DNA of 64,000 nt. It comes from Novispirillum itersonii. Lineage in GTDB: Bacteria > Pseudomonadota > Alphaproteobacteria > Rhodospirillales > Rhodospirillaceae. The notes beneath the pieces were generated by a model that saw only the letters and a list, made by a program, of their open reading frames with translations, had not been told where the DNA came from and searched no databases. The position numbers and the translations under genes were made by a program. The stretch spans positions 1 to 64,000 of the forward strand of contig NZ_JACIIX010000001.1 in assembly GCF_014205675.1 (NCBI RefSeq). The letters run 5' to 3'. Shown here piece by piece: positions 18,731-28,128 of this stretch. Numbering within the stretch: the first letter of the stretch is position 1; each line of letters begins with the position of its first letter.

Positions 18731-19825
18731 ATGCCACTCTGCCCTCCCCGGCCGCACCGCCTGCGGGCCTTGGCACATCTTCTGACCGTCATGGCCTGTG
18801 GGCTGACGCTGTCATCCTTCTCCGGCTGCGCCCTGCCGACCTCCCTCGCCCCCCGCCCGGCCACCCAGCCGTGGGAGGCCCGGGCCACCGTGCCTGTGGT
18901 CAACGCCTTGCGGCCGGACGATCCTCCCGGACGCGGCTGGGATCTGCATCACCCTTCCCTGCGGTTCGGCGGGCTCTCCGGGATCACCCTGCCCCCGCCC
19001 CTGCCCGCCGATCCCCCCGGACGGCAGGCTTTGCTGGCGGTGTCCGACCGGGGGGCACTGGTCCGGTTTTTCCTGCGCGCCGATGGCAGCCCGGATCCGG
19101 AAACACTGCCGGTGGTGACCCCGCTGACCGGCCCCGATCTTCAACCGGTGTTGAGAAATGATCTCCGCGATGCTGAAGAAATCACCGCCCTGCCTGATGG
19201 CACCCTGCTGATTTCTTTTGAACAGAAGCACCGGCTGTGGGCTTACGGCCCCGATCCGGCCACACCCCCGGTGCCCGTTCCCCTGCCCGATGATTTCGGA
19301 ACCGTTCCGAATAACCGGGGCATCGAGGCAATGGCGGTCCACCCGGACGGACGCCTGCTGCTGGTGCAGGAGGATCACATCACCGGCCCCAACGGCACCG
19401 ATGAACTGCGCGGCTGGGTCGGCACCCCCGAACCCGGAGCCCCCCTGCATTACCGCTGGAAATCCCGGCGGATTGCCGCCTCTGGCAGCTTTGATGTCAG
19501 CGGGGCAACGGTGCTGCCGTCAGGGGCGGTGCTGCTGGTGGAACGGGACTGGGATTTTCCGCTGACCTTCATCACCCGGGTGCGGCGACTCGGCCCTTCG
19601 GTCTGGGAAGACAGCAACGGCGTTCTGGATGGTCCCGAGGTTTTCCGCCTGTCCACGCCCGACCTACAGGAGAATTATGAATCCGTGGTTGTTCTTCCCG
19701 CTGCCTCCGGCGCGGATGCGGATCGGAGAGTCCTGATATTGTCTGACAATAATTTTCTCAATATGCAAAAGACTCTGCTGCTTGATATAGGCCGTTCGGC
19801 TGATCTTGACGGATCGTGGCGGTAG
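18731..19825 (+). CDS. Esterase-like/phytase-like lipoprotein
   Basis: Predicted lipoprotein of 364 residues in the family annotated as esterase-like activity of phytase (phytase-like beta-propeller). The N-terminus has a hydrophobic stretch ending in a lipobox-like FSGC (LTLSSFSGCALP), so it should be anchored on the outer face of the inner membrane or in the outer membrane. Repeated short blade-like motifs follow (GLSGITLPP, LLAVSDRG, DAEEITALPDGTLLISFE, NRGIEAMAVHPDGRLLLVQE, ENYESVVVLP). The C-terminus reads LILSDNNFLNMQKTLLLDI, typical of the family. GAGGAA precedes the ATG at good spacing. Substrate unknown. Confidence 0.85.
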   Translation: MPLCPPRPHRLRALAHLLTVMACGLTLSSFSGCALPTSLAPRPATQPWEARATVPVVNALRPDDPPGRGWDLHHPSLRFGGLSGITLPPPLPADPPGRQALLAVSDRGALVRFFLRADGSPDPETLPVVTPLTGPDLQPVLRNDLRDAEEITALPDGTLLISFEQKHRLWAYGPDPATPPVPVPLPDDFGTVPNNRGIEAMAVHPDGRLLLVQEDHITGPNGTDELRGWVGTPEPGAPLHYRWKSRRIAASGSFDVSGATVLPSGAVLLVERDWDFPLTFITRVRRLGPSVWEDSNGVLDGPEVFRLSTPDLQENYESVVVLPAASGADADRRVLILSDNNFLNMQKTLLLDIGRSADLDGSWR

Positions 19826-19929
19826 GTCTTTCCTGAGGGGGCAGTCAGCAGTTGCGGACATCCGGCGGGCTCCGGTTTCCGGGATGGCACAATGGTTAAG
19901 GGTCCGGGCTGAGAAGTGGGGAAAAACAG

Positions 19930-20613
19930 ATGAAGTTTCTTGTTGCGGATGATCACCCTCTGGTTCGGCGGGCGCTGGCGCTGACGCTGGAAAAGGTGTC
20001 TCCGGATGTCACCCTGCTCCAGGCCGACAGCCTTCAGGCTGCGCTGGATGTGGTGGGTCAGCACCCGGACATCGATCTGGTGCTGATGGACCTGTCAATG
20101 CCCGATACCTCCGGCCTTGACGGGGTGAAGGAAATGCTGCGGGTCGCCGCCCCGGCCCCGGTTGCCGTGGTGTCGGCGGAAGAATCCCCGGATATTGCCC
20201 TTCAGGTTCTGGCCCTTGGCGGCGCAGGCTATCTGCCGAAATCGCTGCCGGAAGACGTGATGCGGGCGGCCCTGTCGCTGGTTCTGGCGGGGGGAACCTA
20301 TGTTCCGCCGCTGGTGACCAGCCGCGCCACCGCCCCGGCCGTGGCGACCTCAATCCCCGGCCTGATGCCGCGCGGCGGTGCTGCCGACAGCGGCACCCGC
20401 AGCAGCCGGGGCGTTCATTCGCTGACCCCGCGTCAGCGCGATGTGCTGGACCTGATCATTGAAGGCATGTCGAACAAGGAAATTGCCGACCGCCTACAGG
20501 TGGCAGAAGCAACCATTAAGGTGCATGTGACAGCCATCCTGCGCGCCTTTGGCGTCAACAGCCGCGCCAAGGCGATCAGCGCCGCCCGCCGGGAAGTGGA
20601 GGCCGCGTCCTGA
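19930..20613 (+). CDS. NarL/FixJ-type response regulator
   Basis: A 227-residue two-component response regulator. The receiver is intact: acidic pair Asp7-Asp8 (LVADDHP), phospho-acceptor Asp54 (LVLMDLSMP), the switch Ser/Thr in VAVVSAE, and Lys in GYLPKS. A linker of about 30 residues leads to a LuxR helix-turn-helix (LTPRQRDVLDLIIEGMSNKEIADRLQVAEATIKVHVTAIL). There is no histidine kinase next to it, so the partner is elsewhere. A strong terminator follows. The intact receiver contrasts with the degenerate one at 12398-13060. Confidence 0.95.
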   Translation: MKFLVADDHPLVRRALALTLEKVSPDVTLLQADSLQAALDVVGQHPDIDLVLMDLSMPDTSGLDGVKEMLRVAAPAPVAVVSAEESPDIALQVLALGGAGYLPKSLPEDVMRAALSLVLAGGTYVPPLVTSRATAPAVATSIPGLMPRGGAADSGTRSSRGVHSLTPRQRDVLDLIIEGMSNKEIADRLQVAEATIKVHVTAILRAFGVNSRAKAISAARREVEAAS

Positions 20614-20652
20614 GATCGGTTCGCCGTCGTGGGGTTCGGTGCAAGACATAAG

Positions 20653-20682
20653 AAAAGCGGACCCTCGCAGGTCCGCTTTTTT
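20653..20682 (+). terminator. Rho-independent terminator after response regulator
   Basis: Stem AAAAGCGGACC / GGTCCGCTTTT (11 pairs), loop CTCGCA, followed by a T-run. It lies 40 bases after the response-regulator stop. Confidence 0.9.
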
Positions 20683-20700
20683 CATGCGCTCCTCTCATCC

Positions 20701-20880
20701 CCCCAGCGTGAGACACCGAACAAAAAAAGCGGAGCGCAGCGACTGGGCCATTGAGGCCCCGTGCCCGCGTGGGCACGTAAGCCAAGCGGGCGGACGCCCG
20801 CGCCCGGCGATTGAGGGACAGACAAATGGAGGGCTGCGCAGCAGACCGACTGCCCGCGCCCGCCGCCTGAGGGGCCGAAC
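20701..20880. repeat. GC-rich multi-hairpin intergenic element
   Basis: A 180-base non-coding stretch between two terminators. It contains hairpins GTGCCC-GCGT-GGGCAC (20761-20776) and GCGGGC-GGAC-GCCCGC (20786-20801), flanked by ATTGAGG and ATTGAGGG. A GAACAAAAAA motif occurs near both ends (about 20718 and 20877). The layout resembles a repetitive extragenic palindromic element; other genomic copies cannot be checked here. Confidence 0.5.
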
Positions 20881-20913
20881 AAAAAACCAAACCCGCCTTC
20901 AGGCGGGTTTGGT
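20881..20913 (-). terminator. Rho-independent terminator of the TetR gene
   Basis: ACCAAACCCGCCT, two-base loop, AGGCGGGTTTGGT, followed on the minus strand by TTTTTT. The hairpin overlaps the stop codon of the tetR-type gene (20899-20901). Confidence 0.88.
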
Positions 20914-21621
20914 GGCATAGGCGCGCAGGAAGACCCAGACCGCTTCATCGACCCAGCAGGCCGTCTGTTCGCGGCTGAGGGGCGCGCCGACCAACGCATG
21001 GGCGTGGGGATTACCCTTCACCAGATGCAGGAAAATCTCAGCCGACCGCACCGGGTTCTCCAGCACCAGATCCCCGCGCTGAACCAGCGCATCGAAGAAA
21101 CGCCCGACCGACGCGCAGACGATTTCCGGCCCGGCGGCCCGGTAGGCGGCCACCAGCTCGGGGAAATGCTGCCCCTGAACCAAAAGGGTGCGGTAGGTCG
21201 CCAGCGCCTCCGGCGTCAGCACCAGATCAAGGAACCGCCACGCCAGACGCCGCAGCGCATCTTCCAGCGGCAGGGACAGCAGGTCTTCCGACACTGGCAT
21301 CCGCGCTGCCGAAAACGCGCGCAGAACCTCGCCAAACAGATCAACTTTCGACGGAAAATGGGCATACAGCGTCGCCTTGGAGACACCGGCCCGGGCCGCC
21401 ACCGCGTCCATGCTGGTATTGGTCACCCCTTCCTGACAGAACAGGGCCCGCGCGGCATCCAGAATCGCCTCGCGCTTTTTCGAACGCCGGGCCGGGCGGC
21501 TGCCGCCGCAGTCAAGCGCCGCAGCGGCTGAATCCGAGACCGATCCGGCATCATCACCGCAGCAGTCATCCCGCTGCGGATCCGCTGCGGGAAAATCGGG
21601 ATTCGGCGTGGACTCCGCCAT
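20899..21621 (-). CDS. TetR-family repressor of the emrAB-type efflux operon
   Basis: A 240-residue TetR-type regulator. After a poorly conserved, acidic leader of about 45 residues comes the DNA-binding domain (SKKREAILDAARALFCQEGVTNTSMDAVAARAGVSKATLYAHFPSKVDLF). An all-helical ligand-binding domain follows, with the GQHFPELVAAYRAAGPE pattern common in AcrR-like members. Purine-rich GGAAAGGAAA lies upstream of ATG 21621. It is divergent from a HlyD/EmrB-type multidrug efflux pair, and the gap contains two CTGAAC/GTTCAG palindromes that fit TetR operators. Its likely role is to repress the pump and itself until a toxic ligand binds. Inducer unknown. Confidence 0.93.
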   Translation of the reverse strand: MAESTPNPDFPAADPQRDDCCGDDAGSVSDSAAAALDCGGSRPARRSKKREAILDAARALFCQEGVTNTSMDAVAARAGVSKATLYAHFPSKVDLFGEVLRAFSAARMPVSEDLLSLPLEDALRRLAWRFLDLVLTPEALATYRTLLVQGQHFPELVAAYRAAGPEIVCASVGRFFDALVQRGDLVLENPVRSAEIFLHLVKGNPHAHALVGAPLSREQTACWVDEAVWVFLRAYATKPA

Positions 21622-21775
21622 GATCGGGCGTTTCCTTTCCTGTCTGGGGAACGGGCGCAGATGTAAAAGCCTGCGGACGGGTTCCCTCCGTTATGACATC
21701 TGCCCTCCGGCGAATCCATCCCCGGCTTTCGCGAAAGGGTCCGGATCGGGAAGACTGAGGGAATTTTTCGTCAAA

Positions 21776-21793
21776 CTGAACTGATCAGTTCAG
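21776..21793. promoter_or_regulatory. Palindromic TetR operator candidate 1
   Basis: Perfect 18-base palindrome CTGAACTGATCAGTTCAG in the tetR/emrA gap. It shares half-sites CTGAAC and GTTCAG with the second palindrome 45 bases downstream. A TTGACT hexamer (21801-21806), a possible -35 for emrA, lies between the two. Confidence 0.8.
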
Positions 21794-21834
21794 GTTTTCC
21801 TTGACTGTTGGCATGTGAATCGGCACTGTCGACA

Positions 21835-21853
21835 AAACTGAACCGTTCAGTTT
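21835..21853. promoter_or_regulatory. Palindromic TetR operator candidate 2
   Basis: AAACTGAACCGTTCAGTTT: nine-base arms around one central base. It has the same half-sites as candidate 1 but a shorter spacer (one base versus six). Binding here would block the emrA promoter region. Confidence 0.82.
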
Positions 21854-21975
21854 CACCTGTCAACCGTCTTCACGCATCCCCCGCAGCGGGGACCCCGGAC
21901 GGAGGAGGCAGGCCGGAACCGGACTCCCCCTTTCCTCCCCCGGCCCTCCCGCCGGATGCCACCGCGAGCAAACAG

Positions 21976-23028
21976 ATGGCCAAGCGTGCTGTACGAGTGT
22001 TGGTTCTGACCGGCGTGCTGACCGCCCTGATCGGCGGATCCGGCTGGTTCTGGATGTCACGGCAGGGGCATGAACATACCGACAATGCCTACATCCACGG
22101 CGATCTGACGGTGATCAGCCCGAAGATCAGCGGCCACGTGGTGGAGCTGGCGGTGGAAGACAACCAGCCGGTCCGCGCCGGTCAGATCCTGCTGCGCATT
22201 GATGCCCGTGACTTTCAGGTAAAGGTGGAGGAATCCGAGGCCGTCCTGCTGGGGGCCGAGGCCGCCATCACCGGCACTGACAAGCGGATTGCCGCCCAGA
22301 AGACCGCCGTCGAAGAGGCCGAAGCCGGGCTGCGGACCTGGCAGGCGGAACTGGATCTCGCCCAGCGGGAACAGGGCCGGACCGTCAGTCTGGTGCGGGA
22401 AGAGGCGGCATCGCGGCAGCGGCTGGACACCACACAGGCAACCCTGTCGAAGGCCCGGGCCGGTCTGGATCAGGCCCGCGCCAAGGTGGAATCCGCCCGC
22501 GCCCAGATCGCGGTGCTGGAAGCCGACCGTCTGCGCCAGCAGGCCGCCGTCGGTGAAGCCCGCGCCAAGCTGGACGCCGCCAAAATCAATCTGGCCAATA
22601 CCGAAGTGACCAGCCCGGTCGATGGCGTGGTCGGCAACCGGGCTGTGCAGCTCGGCCAGTTTGTCGCCTCCGGCAGCCACCTGCTGAGCGTGGTGCCGCT
22701 GGACACCGTGTGGGTGGAAGCCAACTTCAAGGAAACCCAGATCGGTGCCATGCGCCCCGGCCAGCCGGTGACCGTCACCGTTGATGCCTACCCCGACCGG
22801 CCGCTGCACGGCACCGTCGCCAGCTTCTCCCCGGCGTCGGGGGCGCAGTTCAGCCTGTTGCCGCCGGAAAATGCCACCGGCAACTTCACCAAGGTGGTGC
22901 AGCGGATTCCGGTGCGGATCAGCCTGTCCGGTGACAATCCGCTGCGCGGCCAGCTCCGCCCCGGCCTGTCGGTGGTGGTGGATGTGCAGACCGGCAAGGG
23001 CGGCAGCGCCCAGGCCTCGGAACGGTAA
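21976..23028 (+). CDS. emrA: HlyD/EmrA-family efflux adaptor
   Basis: Periplasmic adaptor (membrane-fusion protein) of a tripartite efflux pump, 350 residues from ATG 21976. One N-terminal transmembrane anchor (VLVLTGVLTALIGGSGWFWM) is followed by the lipoyl/barrel half-motif HTDNAYIHGDLTVISPKISGHVVEL. A long alpha-helical coiled-coil hairpin comes next (about 95-205, rich in Ala/Gln/Glu), then the second lipoyl half TEVTSPVDGVVGNRAVQLGQFV and a beta-barrel domain. An open frame extends upstream to 21808 but would cover the operators, so the shorter start is preferred, although its ribosome site is weak. The MFS partner follows after 30 bases. Confidence 0.9.
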   Translation: MAKRAVRVLVLTGVLTALIGGSGWFWMSRQGHEHTDNAYIHGDLTVISPKISGHVVELAVEDNQPVRAGQILLRIDARDFQVKVEESEAVLLGAEAAITGTDKRIAAQKTAVEEAEAGLRTWQAELDLAQREQGRTVSLVREEAASRQRLDTTQATLSKARAGLDQARAKVESARAQIAVLEADRLRQQAAVGEARAKLDAAKINLANTEVTSPVDGVVGNRAVQLGQFVASGSHLLSVVPLDTVWVEANFKETQIGAMRPGQPVTVTVDAYPDRPLHGTVASFSPASGAQFSLLPPENATGNFTKVVQRIPVRISLSGDNPLRGQLRPGLSVVVDVQTGKGGSAQASER

Positions 23029-23058
23029 TCCCCCTCTTCTCCCGGCAGGAGCGCCGTC

Positions 23059-24663
23059 ATGACCGCCATCGACACCGCCGCGGCCACTCATACCGACGAC
23101 GAGGGCACGATCCTTGTCGATCACCCGGAGGGAAAATCCTCCAACACCCTTGGCTTCGTGGCGATGGTGGTCGGGATGTTCATGGCGATTCTGGATATTC
23201 AGATCGTCGCCAGTTCCCTGTCAGAAATTCAGGCCGGGATTTCAGCCAGCCGCGAGGAAATCTCGTGGGTACAGACCAGTTACCTGATCGCCGAAGTGGT
23301 GATGATCCCGCTGTCCGGCTGGCTGTCGCACCTGCTGTCAACCCGGGTGCTGTTCGCGGTGTCGGCGGGGATGTTCACCATCGCCTCCATGGCCTGTGCG
23401 GTGGCGTGGAATCTGGAAAGCATGGTGCTGTTCCGGGTGTTGCAGGGCTTCCTCGGCGGGGCGATGATTCCCACCGTGTTTGCCACCTCCTACCTGCTGT
23501 TCCGGGGATCCAAACAGGGGATGGTCACGGTGTTCATCGGTCTGGTCGCCACCATGGCCCCGACCATCGGCCCGTCGCTGGGCGGATACCTGACCGACAC
23601 CTTCTCGTGGCACTGGCTGTTCCTGATGAACGTGGTGCCGGGCATCATCGTCACCATCGTGGTGTGGACCCAGCTGGATGTGGACCGCCCCAACCTGAGC
23701 CTGCTGAAGGGCTTTGACCTGCCGGGCATCCTGTTTGTCGCCCTGTTCCTCGGCTGCCTGCAATATGTGCTGGAAGAAGGCCCCGGCGACGACTGGCTGC
23801 AATCCGATGAAATCGCCCTGCTGTGTCTGGTCTGCGCGGTGTCGGCGGTGCTGTTCTTCTGGCGGGAGCTGACCACCGAACACCCGGTGGTGGACCTGCG
23901 GGCCTTCGCCAACCCCAACTTTGCGCTGGGCTGCCTGTTCAGCTTCATCGTCGGCATCGGCCTGTACGGATCGGTCTATGTGATGCCGCTGTTCCTGTCG
24001 ATGGTGCGCGGTTACAACGCGCTGGAAATCGGCTGGGTGCTGATGGTGACCGGGGGCTTCCAGTTTCTGTCAGCACCGCTGGCCGGGGCGCTGTCGAAAA
24101 AGCTGGATCCCCGGCTGATGCTGGGGCTGGGGCTGGTGTTCTTCGGGCTGGGCCTGTACCTGTCGCACACCCTGACCGCCGACTGGAGTTACTGGGAATT
24201 CTTCCTGCCGCAGGCGGTGCGCGGCATCTCGCTGATGTTCATCTTCATCCCGGTCAACGCGCTGGCGCTGGGCACCCTGCCGCCGCATCTGCTGAAGGGC
24301 GGGGCCGGGCTGTATAACCTGATGCGCAATCTGGGCGGAGCGATCGGTCTGGCGGTGATCAACACCCTGCTGACCAACCGCCATGACCTGCACCTGTGGC
24401 ACCTGAAGGAAAACCTGACCGCCGCCCGCGACAGCGTCGTCAACGCCCTGAACAGCATGACGATGATGCTCGGCCCGGCGGTGGGCAGCGATGCCCATCA
24501 GGTGGCGGTGAAAACCATGGCCCGGCTGGCGGAACGCGAGGCCTGGGTGCTGTCTTTCGGCGATATTTTCCAGCTGATGGCGATCCCGTTTGTCACCGGC
24601 CTTCTGTTCATTCCGCTGATGCGCAAGGTTGATCTGGGGGCGGCCGGCAAGGACGCCCACTGA
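23059..24663 (+). CDS. emrB: EmrB/QacA-type multidrug transporter (DHA2 MFS)
   Basis: Proton-driven drug exporter with 14 predicted transmembrane helices, 534 residues, normal for EmrB. Motifs are the DHA2 motif in FMAILDIQIVASSL, SWVQTSYLIAEVVMIPLSGWL, RVLQGFLGGAMIPTVFAT and GPSLGGYLTD (motif C region). GGCAGGAG lies before the ATG. With the upstream adaptor and an outer-membrane channel (not in the window) it should form a tripartite pump expelling hydrophobic compounds. It is probably co-transcribed with emrA and controlled by the divergent TetR protein. The drug spectrum is not deducible. Confidence 0.94.
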   Translation: MTAIDTAAATHTDDEGTILVDHPEGKSSNTLGFVAMVVGMFMAILDIQIVASSLSEIQAGISASREEISWVQTSYLIAEVVMIPLSGWLSHLLSTRVLFAVSAGMFTIASMACAVAWNLESMVLFRVLQGFLGGAMIPTVFATSYLLFRGSKQGMVTVFIGLVATMAPTIGPSLGGYLTDTFSWHWLFLMNVVPGIIVTIVVWTQLDVDRPNLSLLKGFDLPGILFVALFLGCLQYVLEEGPGDDWLQSDEIALLCLVCAVSAVLFFWRELTTEHPVVDLRAFANPNFALGCLFSFIVGIGLYGSVYVMPLFLSMVRGYNALEIGWVLMVTGGFQFLSAPLAGALSKKLDPRLMLGLGLVFFGLGLYLSHTLTADWSYWEFFLPQAVRGISLMFIFIPVNALALGTLPPHLLKGGAGLYNLMRNLGGAIGLAVINTLLTNRHDLHLWHLKENLTAARDSVVNALNSMTMMLGPAVGSDAHQVAVKTMARLAEREAWVLSFGDIFQLMAIPFVTGLLFIPLMRKVDLGAAGKDAH

Positions 24664-24880
24664 TCCTTTCCCTCAAAGCCCCCCCCCTGCGTAACCGCCA
24701 TCACAGACAGCCGGGAAAAAGCCGCCATACTGCCGCCACCTTTCTGCGGTGGTCTGCATTCTGCCGCTTTTTCCGGCCCCGGCCCTGCCGGGCTGCCTTT
24801 ACACCGGCCTGACGGCTGCGTCAGACTGATACGGATCCGGCGGCACCCAACCCGCAGGATCAACCGACCGGACGGGGGTC

Positions 24881-26314
24881 ATGGACGTTCATCACGATTT
24901 CACCGGCATTGCCACGGTCGCCATGGCCGCCATGGCCTGCGGCATTCTGTTCGTGCGCCTGAAGCAGCCGGCGATTGTCGGCTATATTCTGGCCGGGGTG
25001 CTGCTGGGGCCGTCGCTGCTGGGGCTGGTGTCCGACCGCAAGAGCATCTCCCTGCTGGCCGAACTCGGCGTCATCATGCTGCTGTTCGTCATCGGGCTGG
25101 AACTGTCGGTCCAGCGCTTTTCCAAGGTCTGGCGGATCGCGCTGGCCACCACACTGCTCCAGATCGGCGGCAGCGTCGGCCTGATGCTGCTGGCCCGCAG
25201 CCTGCTGGGCTGGAGCACCGGGGCCGCCGTGCTGCTGGGCTTTGCGGTGGCGCTGTCCTCCACCGCCGTGGTGATCAAACTTCTGGAGCAGCTGGGGGAA
25301 ACCAACAGCCCGGCCGGGCGGATGACCGTCGGCATCCTGATCGCGCAGGATATGGCGGTGGTGCCGATGCTGCTGTCCCTGTCGGCCCTGACCGGCAAGG
25401 GGCTGGACCCGATGGACGGCCTGCGCGTTGCCGGATCGGTGCTGATCCTGGCCGCCGTGGTGTTCCTGCTGCTGAAGCGCACGGTGCGCCTGCCGTTCAT
25501 GCATATGATTTCCACCCATTCCGACCTCGGGCCGCTGGCCGCCTTTGCCGCCTGCTTCGGGGCCGCCACGCTGGCCGGGCTGCTGGATCTGTCGCCCGGC
25601 TACGGGGCCTTTCTGGCCGGGATGGTGCTGGGCAATTCCGGCGACGGCAAACGCCTGCGCCATCATGCCCACCCGATTCAGGCCCTGCTGCTGATGGTGT
25701 TCTTCCTGTCGGTCGGTCTGCTGCTGGACCTGAAGTTCCTGTGGAACAACCTCGGCACCGTGCTGCTGATGCTGGCGGCGGTCACCCTGTTCAAGACCGT
25801 GCTGAACATCACCGCCCTGCGGGTGCAGCGCGTTGGCTGGAGCGAGGCCTTTCTGGTCGGGGTGGCGCTGGCCCAGATCGGGGAATTCTCGTTCCTGCTG
25901 GCCAGCACCGGCGTCGCCCGCAAGGTGATCACCGGCAGCGAGGCCCAGCTGGTGGTGGCGGTGACGGTGCTGTCGCTGATGATCAGTCCGCTGTGGCTGG
26001 CCAGTGCCCGCCGTCTGGAGGCCTCCGGCAACGGCTTCTCCACCCTCGGGCAGCTGCTGGGTGCCGTCTACGGGCCGGAAGCCCGCCGGGTTGGCCTGAT
26101 GTGGGGCGGATCCCGCCGCCTGCTGGTCCGCCTGCGGCAGCGCTGGCGCGGCCGCCCGGGACTGGAATATCCGGGGCTGGAACATCCGGCCGCCCTGCCC
26201 TCTCCGCCCCCCGCAGGAGAAACACTGGACACCACCCTCTCCTCCGGCAACAGTGCGGCGGCCCCAGAGGCCGCGCCCCCTGCCCCGGAGAGGAACCGAT
26301 CCCCCGATGCCTGA
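24881..26314 (+). CDS. CPA2-family cation:proton antiporter (Kef-like)
   Basis: Integral membrane antiporter of the monovalent cation:proton antiporter-2 family, 477 residues, with about 12 hydrophobic segments over residues 1-390. Family motifs are [73 protein letters not shown] and [11 protein letters not shown]. The C-terminal 85 residues are Pro/Ala-rich and appear disordered. There is no TrkA-N nucleotide-binding domain, unlike KefB/KefC, so glutathione gating of that type is not expected. Likely substrates are potassium or sodium exchanged for protons. The end overlaps the rnhB start by eight bases. Confidence 0.9.
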   Translation: MDVHHDFTGIATVAMAAMACGILFVRLKQPAIVGYILAGVLLGPSLLGLVSDRKSISLLAELGVIMLLFVIGLELSVQRFSKVWRIALATTLLQIGGSVGLMLLARSLLGWSTGAAVLLGFAVALSSTAVVIKLLEQLGETNSPAGRMTVGILIAQDMAVVPMLLSLSALTGKGLDPMDGLRVAGSVLILAAVVFLLLKRTVRLPFMHMISTHSDLGPLAAFAACFGAATLAGLLDLSPGYGAFLAGMVLGNSGDGKRLRHHAHPIQALLLMVFFLSVGLLLDLKFLWNNLGTVLLMLAAVTLFKTVLNITALRVQRVGWSEAFLVGVALAQIGEFSFLLASTGVARKVITGSEAQLVVAVTVLSLMISPLWLASARRLEASGNGFSTLGQLLGAVYGPEARRVGLMWGGSRRLLVRLRQRWRGRPGLEYPGLEHPAALPSPPPAGETLDTTLSSGNSAAAPEAAPPAPERNRSPDA

Positions 26315-26939
26315 TTTTTCACTGGAAGACGCCTGCCGCACGGCCTCCGCTGACCCGGTGGTGGTCTGCGGCGTCGATGAAGCCGGACGCGGCCCGCTGG
26401 CCGGGCCGGTGGTGGCCGGGGCGGCGGTGCTGGATCCGGCCCGCCTGCCGGACGCCCTGCGCGACGGACTGGATGATTCCAAGAAGCTGTCGGCCAAAAA
26501 GCGGGAGAGGCTGTTCGCCCTGCTGACCGACCCTGCCACCCCCGGCGTCCAGTGGGGACTGGGGGAGGCCAGCGTCGCCGAAATCGACAGCCTGAACATC
26601 CTGCGCGCCACCCACCTTGCCATGCAGCGGGCGGTGGAAGCCCTGAGCGTGCGCCCGACGGTGGCCCTGATCGACGGCAACCAGATGCCGCGCAGTTTCC
26701 CCTGCCCGGTGCAGGCGGTGATCAAGGGCGATGGCCTCAGCCTGTCAATCGCCGCCGCCTCGGTGGTTGCCAAAGTGCACCGCGACCGGCTGATGCTGGG
26801 CCTGCACGCCGCCTTCCCGGTCTACAACTGGGCAAAGAACATGGGCTACGGCACCGCCGAACACCGCGAGGCCATGCGGATCCATGGCCTGAGCCCACAC
26901 CACCGCCTGAGCTTCGGCGGTCAGCGGGAGCTGTTCTGA
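26307..26939 (+). CDS. rnhB: Ribonuclease HII
   Basis: Cleaves the RNA strand of RNA-DNA hybrids, including single misincorporated ribonucleotides; 210 residues. The catalytic [16 protein letters not shown] motif is near the N-terminus, and [22 protein letters not shown] and [16 protein letters not shown] follow as expected for type 2 RNase H. The start at 26307 lies inside the end of the antiporter gene with GGAGAGGAA upstream. An earlier in-frame ATG lacks family support. Confidence 0.96.
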   Translation: MPDFSLEDACRTASADPVVVCGVDEAGRGPLAGPVVAGAAVLDPARLPDALRDGLDDSKKLSAKKRERLFALLTDPATPGVQWGLGEASVAEIDSLNILRATHLAMQRAVEALSVRPTVALIDGNQMPRSFPCPVQAVIKGDGLSLSIAAASVVAKVHRDRLMLGLHAAFPVYNWAKNMGYGTAEHREAMRIHGLSPHHRLSFGGQRELF

Positions 26940-26980
26940 GGCAGCAAGCCCCTCCCGTCCCCACCAGCCGGGGCTGAACC

Positions 26981-27014
26981 ATAAAAAGCCCGATGGGGAA
27001 AACCCCCACCGGGC
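26981..27014 (-). terminator. Rho-independent terminator after DUF1989 gene
   Basis: Minus-strand hairpin of 11 pairs with one mismatch (GCCCGGTGGGG / CCCCATCGGGC), followed by TTTTT. It sits about 80 bases after the stop of the minus-strand DUF1989 gene. Confidence 0.82.
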
Positions 27015-27091
27015 CGGTTCCGTGTCACAACGCGCACACAACGGTCACAGGAGCGCCGGACCCGGAACCCGGAAGCGGGAAGGCTGCCGGA

Positions 27092-27952
27092 TCAGCGGCA
27101 GGACGGCGGCTGATAGCCGTTGACCTCCGGGAACGGCCAGTCGGCCAGCAGTGACAGATCCGGGCGGAAGATCTCCACCTTCAGCGGATAGCAGGCGGCG
27201 ATATCACTGGAATGGGTGCTGCTGCAATCGCCGCCCGGACAGGCCGACAGGCCGCCCAACAGATCAATCTCGGCGAAGAACTCGATGAAGTCCCCCGGGC
27301 GCACCGGGCTGGCCTTCATGAAGTACTGCTTGGTGTCCTTGGTGAAACCGGTGCACATGAAGACGTTCAGCACATCATGCACAAACGGTTCGGCCTCCTT
27401 GAACGGCAGGCCGGTTGCCTCTGACAGGGCATCGGTCAGGTTGGAATGGCAGCAGTGGTCATAAGTGCCACCCGACAGCAGCCGGTGGGTATAGGGGTCA
27501 CAGCGGGTGCCGATCACATCATGCACGCCACCGCCATCGGCATCAAAGCCGTACCAGCCGAGGGTATCGTGGGTGATGGTCGCCATCGGCCGCAGGCTGG
27601 GCATGTTGCTCCACAGCCGGTCCCCGGTGGAAACGTGGGTGGCATGCAGGGCACGGGTCTTGCCGCTGAAGAAACGTTCCGACAGGTTATCGGCATTCCA
27701 CAGGTTCAGGTCGCCGACCTGCGGCCCTTCGATGCTGACAATCCGGAAGAAGTGCCCCTTCGGCACCCGGAAGGTGCGGCCACTGCGCGGTGGCACAATC
27801 ACCTCATCGGTCTTTTCCAGCGTCGCCCGCACCCGCTCCAGCGTTGCCATATCCGGCTGCGGCAGGGTGCCATTGGGGTAGACCACCACCGGTTTGACGG
27901 CCCGGCGGGCAGCGGCATCAGCAGGCTCGGTCACGCGGGAAGAAACGGTCAT
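27092..27952 (-). CDS. DUF1989 (urea carboxylase-associated) family protein
   Basis: A 286-residue cytoplasmic protein of the DUF1989/YcgI family. Characteristic stretches are VPPRSGRTFRVPKGHFFRIVSIEGPQVGDLNLWNADN, WSNMPSLRPMATITHDTLGWYGFD, HDVIGTRCDP, HCCHSNLTDAL, VHDVLNVFMCTGF and RPGDFIEFFAEIDLL. Family members occur beside urea carboxylase, ethanolamine or guanidine metabolism genes, but none of those partners is here, so the substrate is not deducible. GGAGA precedes ATG 27952. It is divergent from a LysR regulator across 176 bases, which probably controls it. Confidence 0.88.
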   Translation of the reverse strand: MTVSSRVTEPADAAARRAVKPVVVYPNGTLPQPDMATLERVRATLEKTDEVIVPPRSGRTFRVPKGHFFRIVSIEGPQVGDLNLWNADNLSERFFSGKTRALHATHVSTGDRLWSNMPSLRPMATITHDTLGWYGFDADGGGVHDVIGTRCDPYTHRLLSGGTYDHCCHSNLTDALSEATGLPFKEAEPFVHDVLNVFMCTGFTKDTKQYFMKASPVRPGDFIEFFAEIDLLGGLSACPGGDCSSTHSSDIAACYPLKVEIFRPDLSLLADWPFPEVNGYQPPSCR

Positions 27953-28128
27953 GGGGGGGTCTCCGGGCAGGGTTCGGGGAAGAAACTTGGTAAAGGAAAC
28001 TGGGGGGAGAAAGAAAACCGGGGGAGTCCGGTGTGCATCGTCATGTCCTTCAGCCTGCCTGCCGGGACCGGGTCTGACAACCGGGTTTCTGCTTGACCGA
28101 TGACCAAGCCTGACTTAGCCATATCAGG

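Noticed and set aside
21808-21975. Longer start for the HlyD-type adaptor
   Set aside because: It would begin within the operator/promoter region at a TTG, and the added residues are Pro-rich with no family likeness.
24860-26773. Open frame of 637 codons on the minus strand opposite the antiporter and rnhB
   Set aside because: Gln/His/Gly-rich shadow spanning two recognised plus-strand genes.
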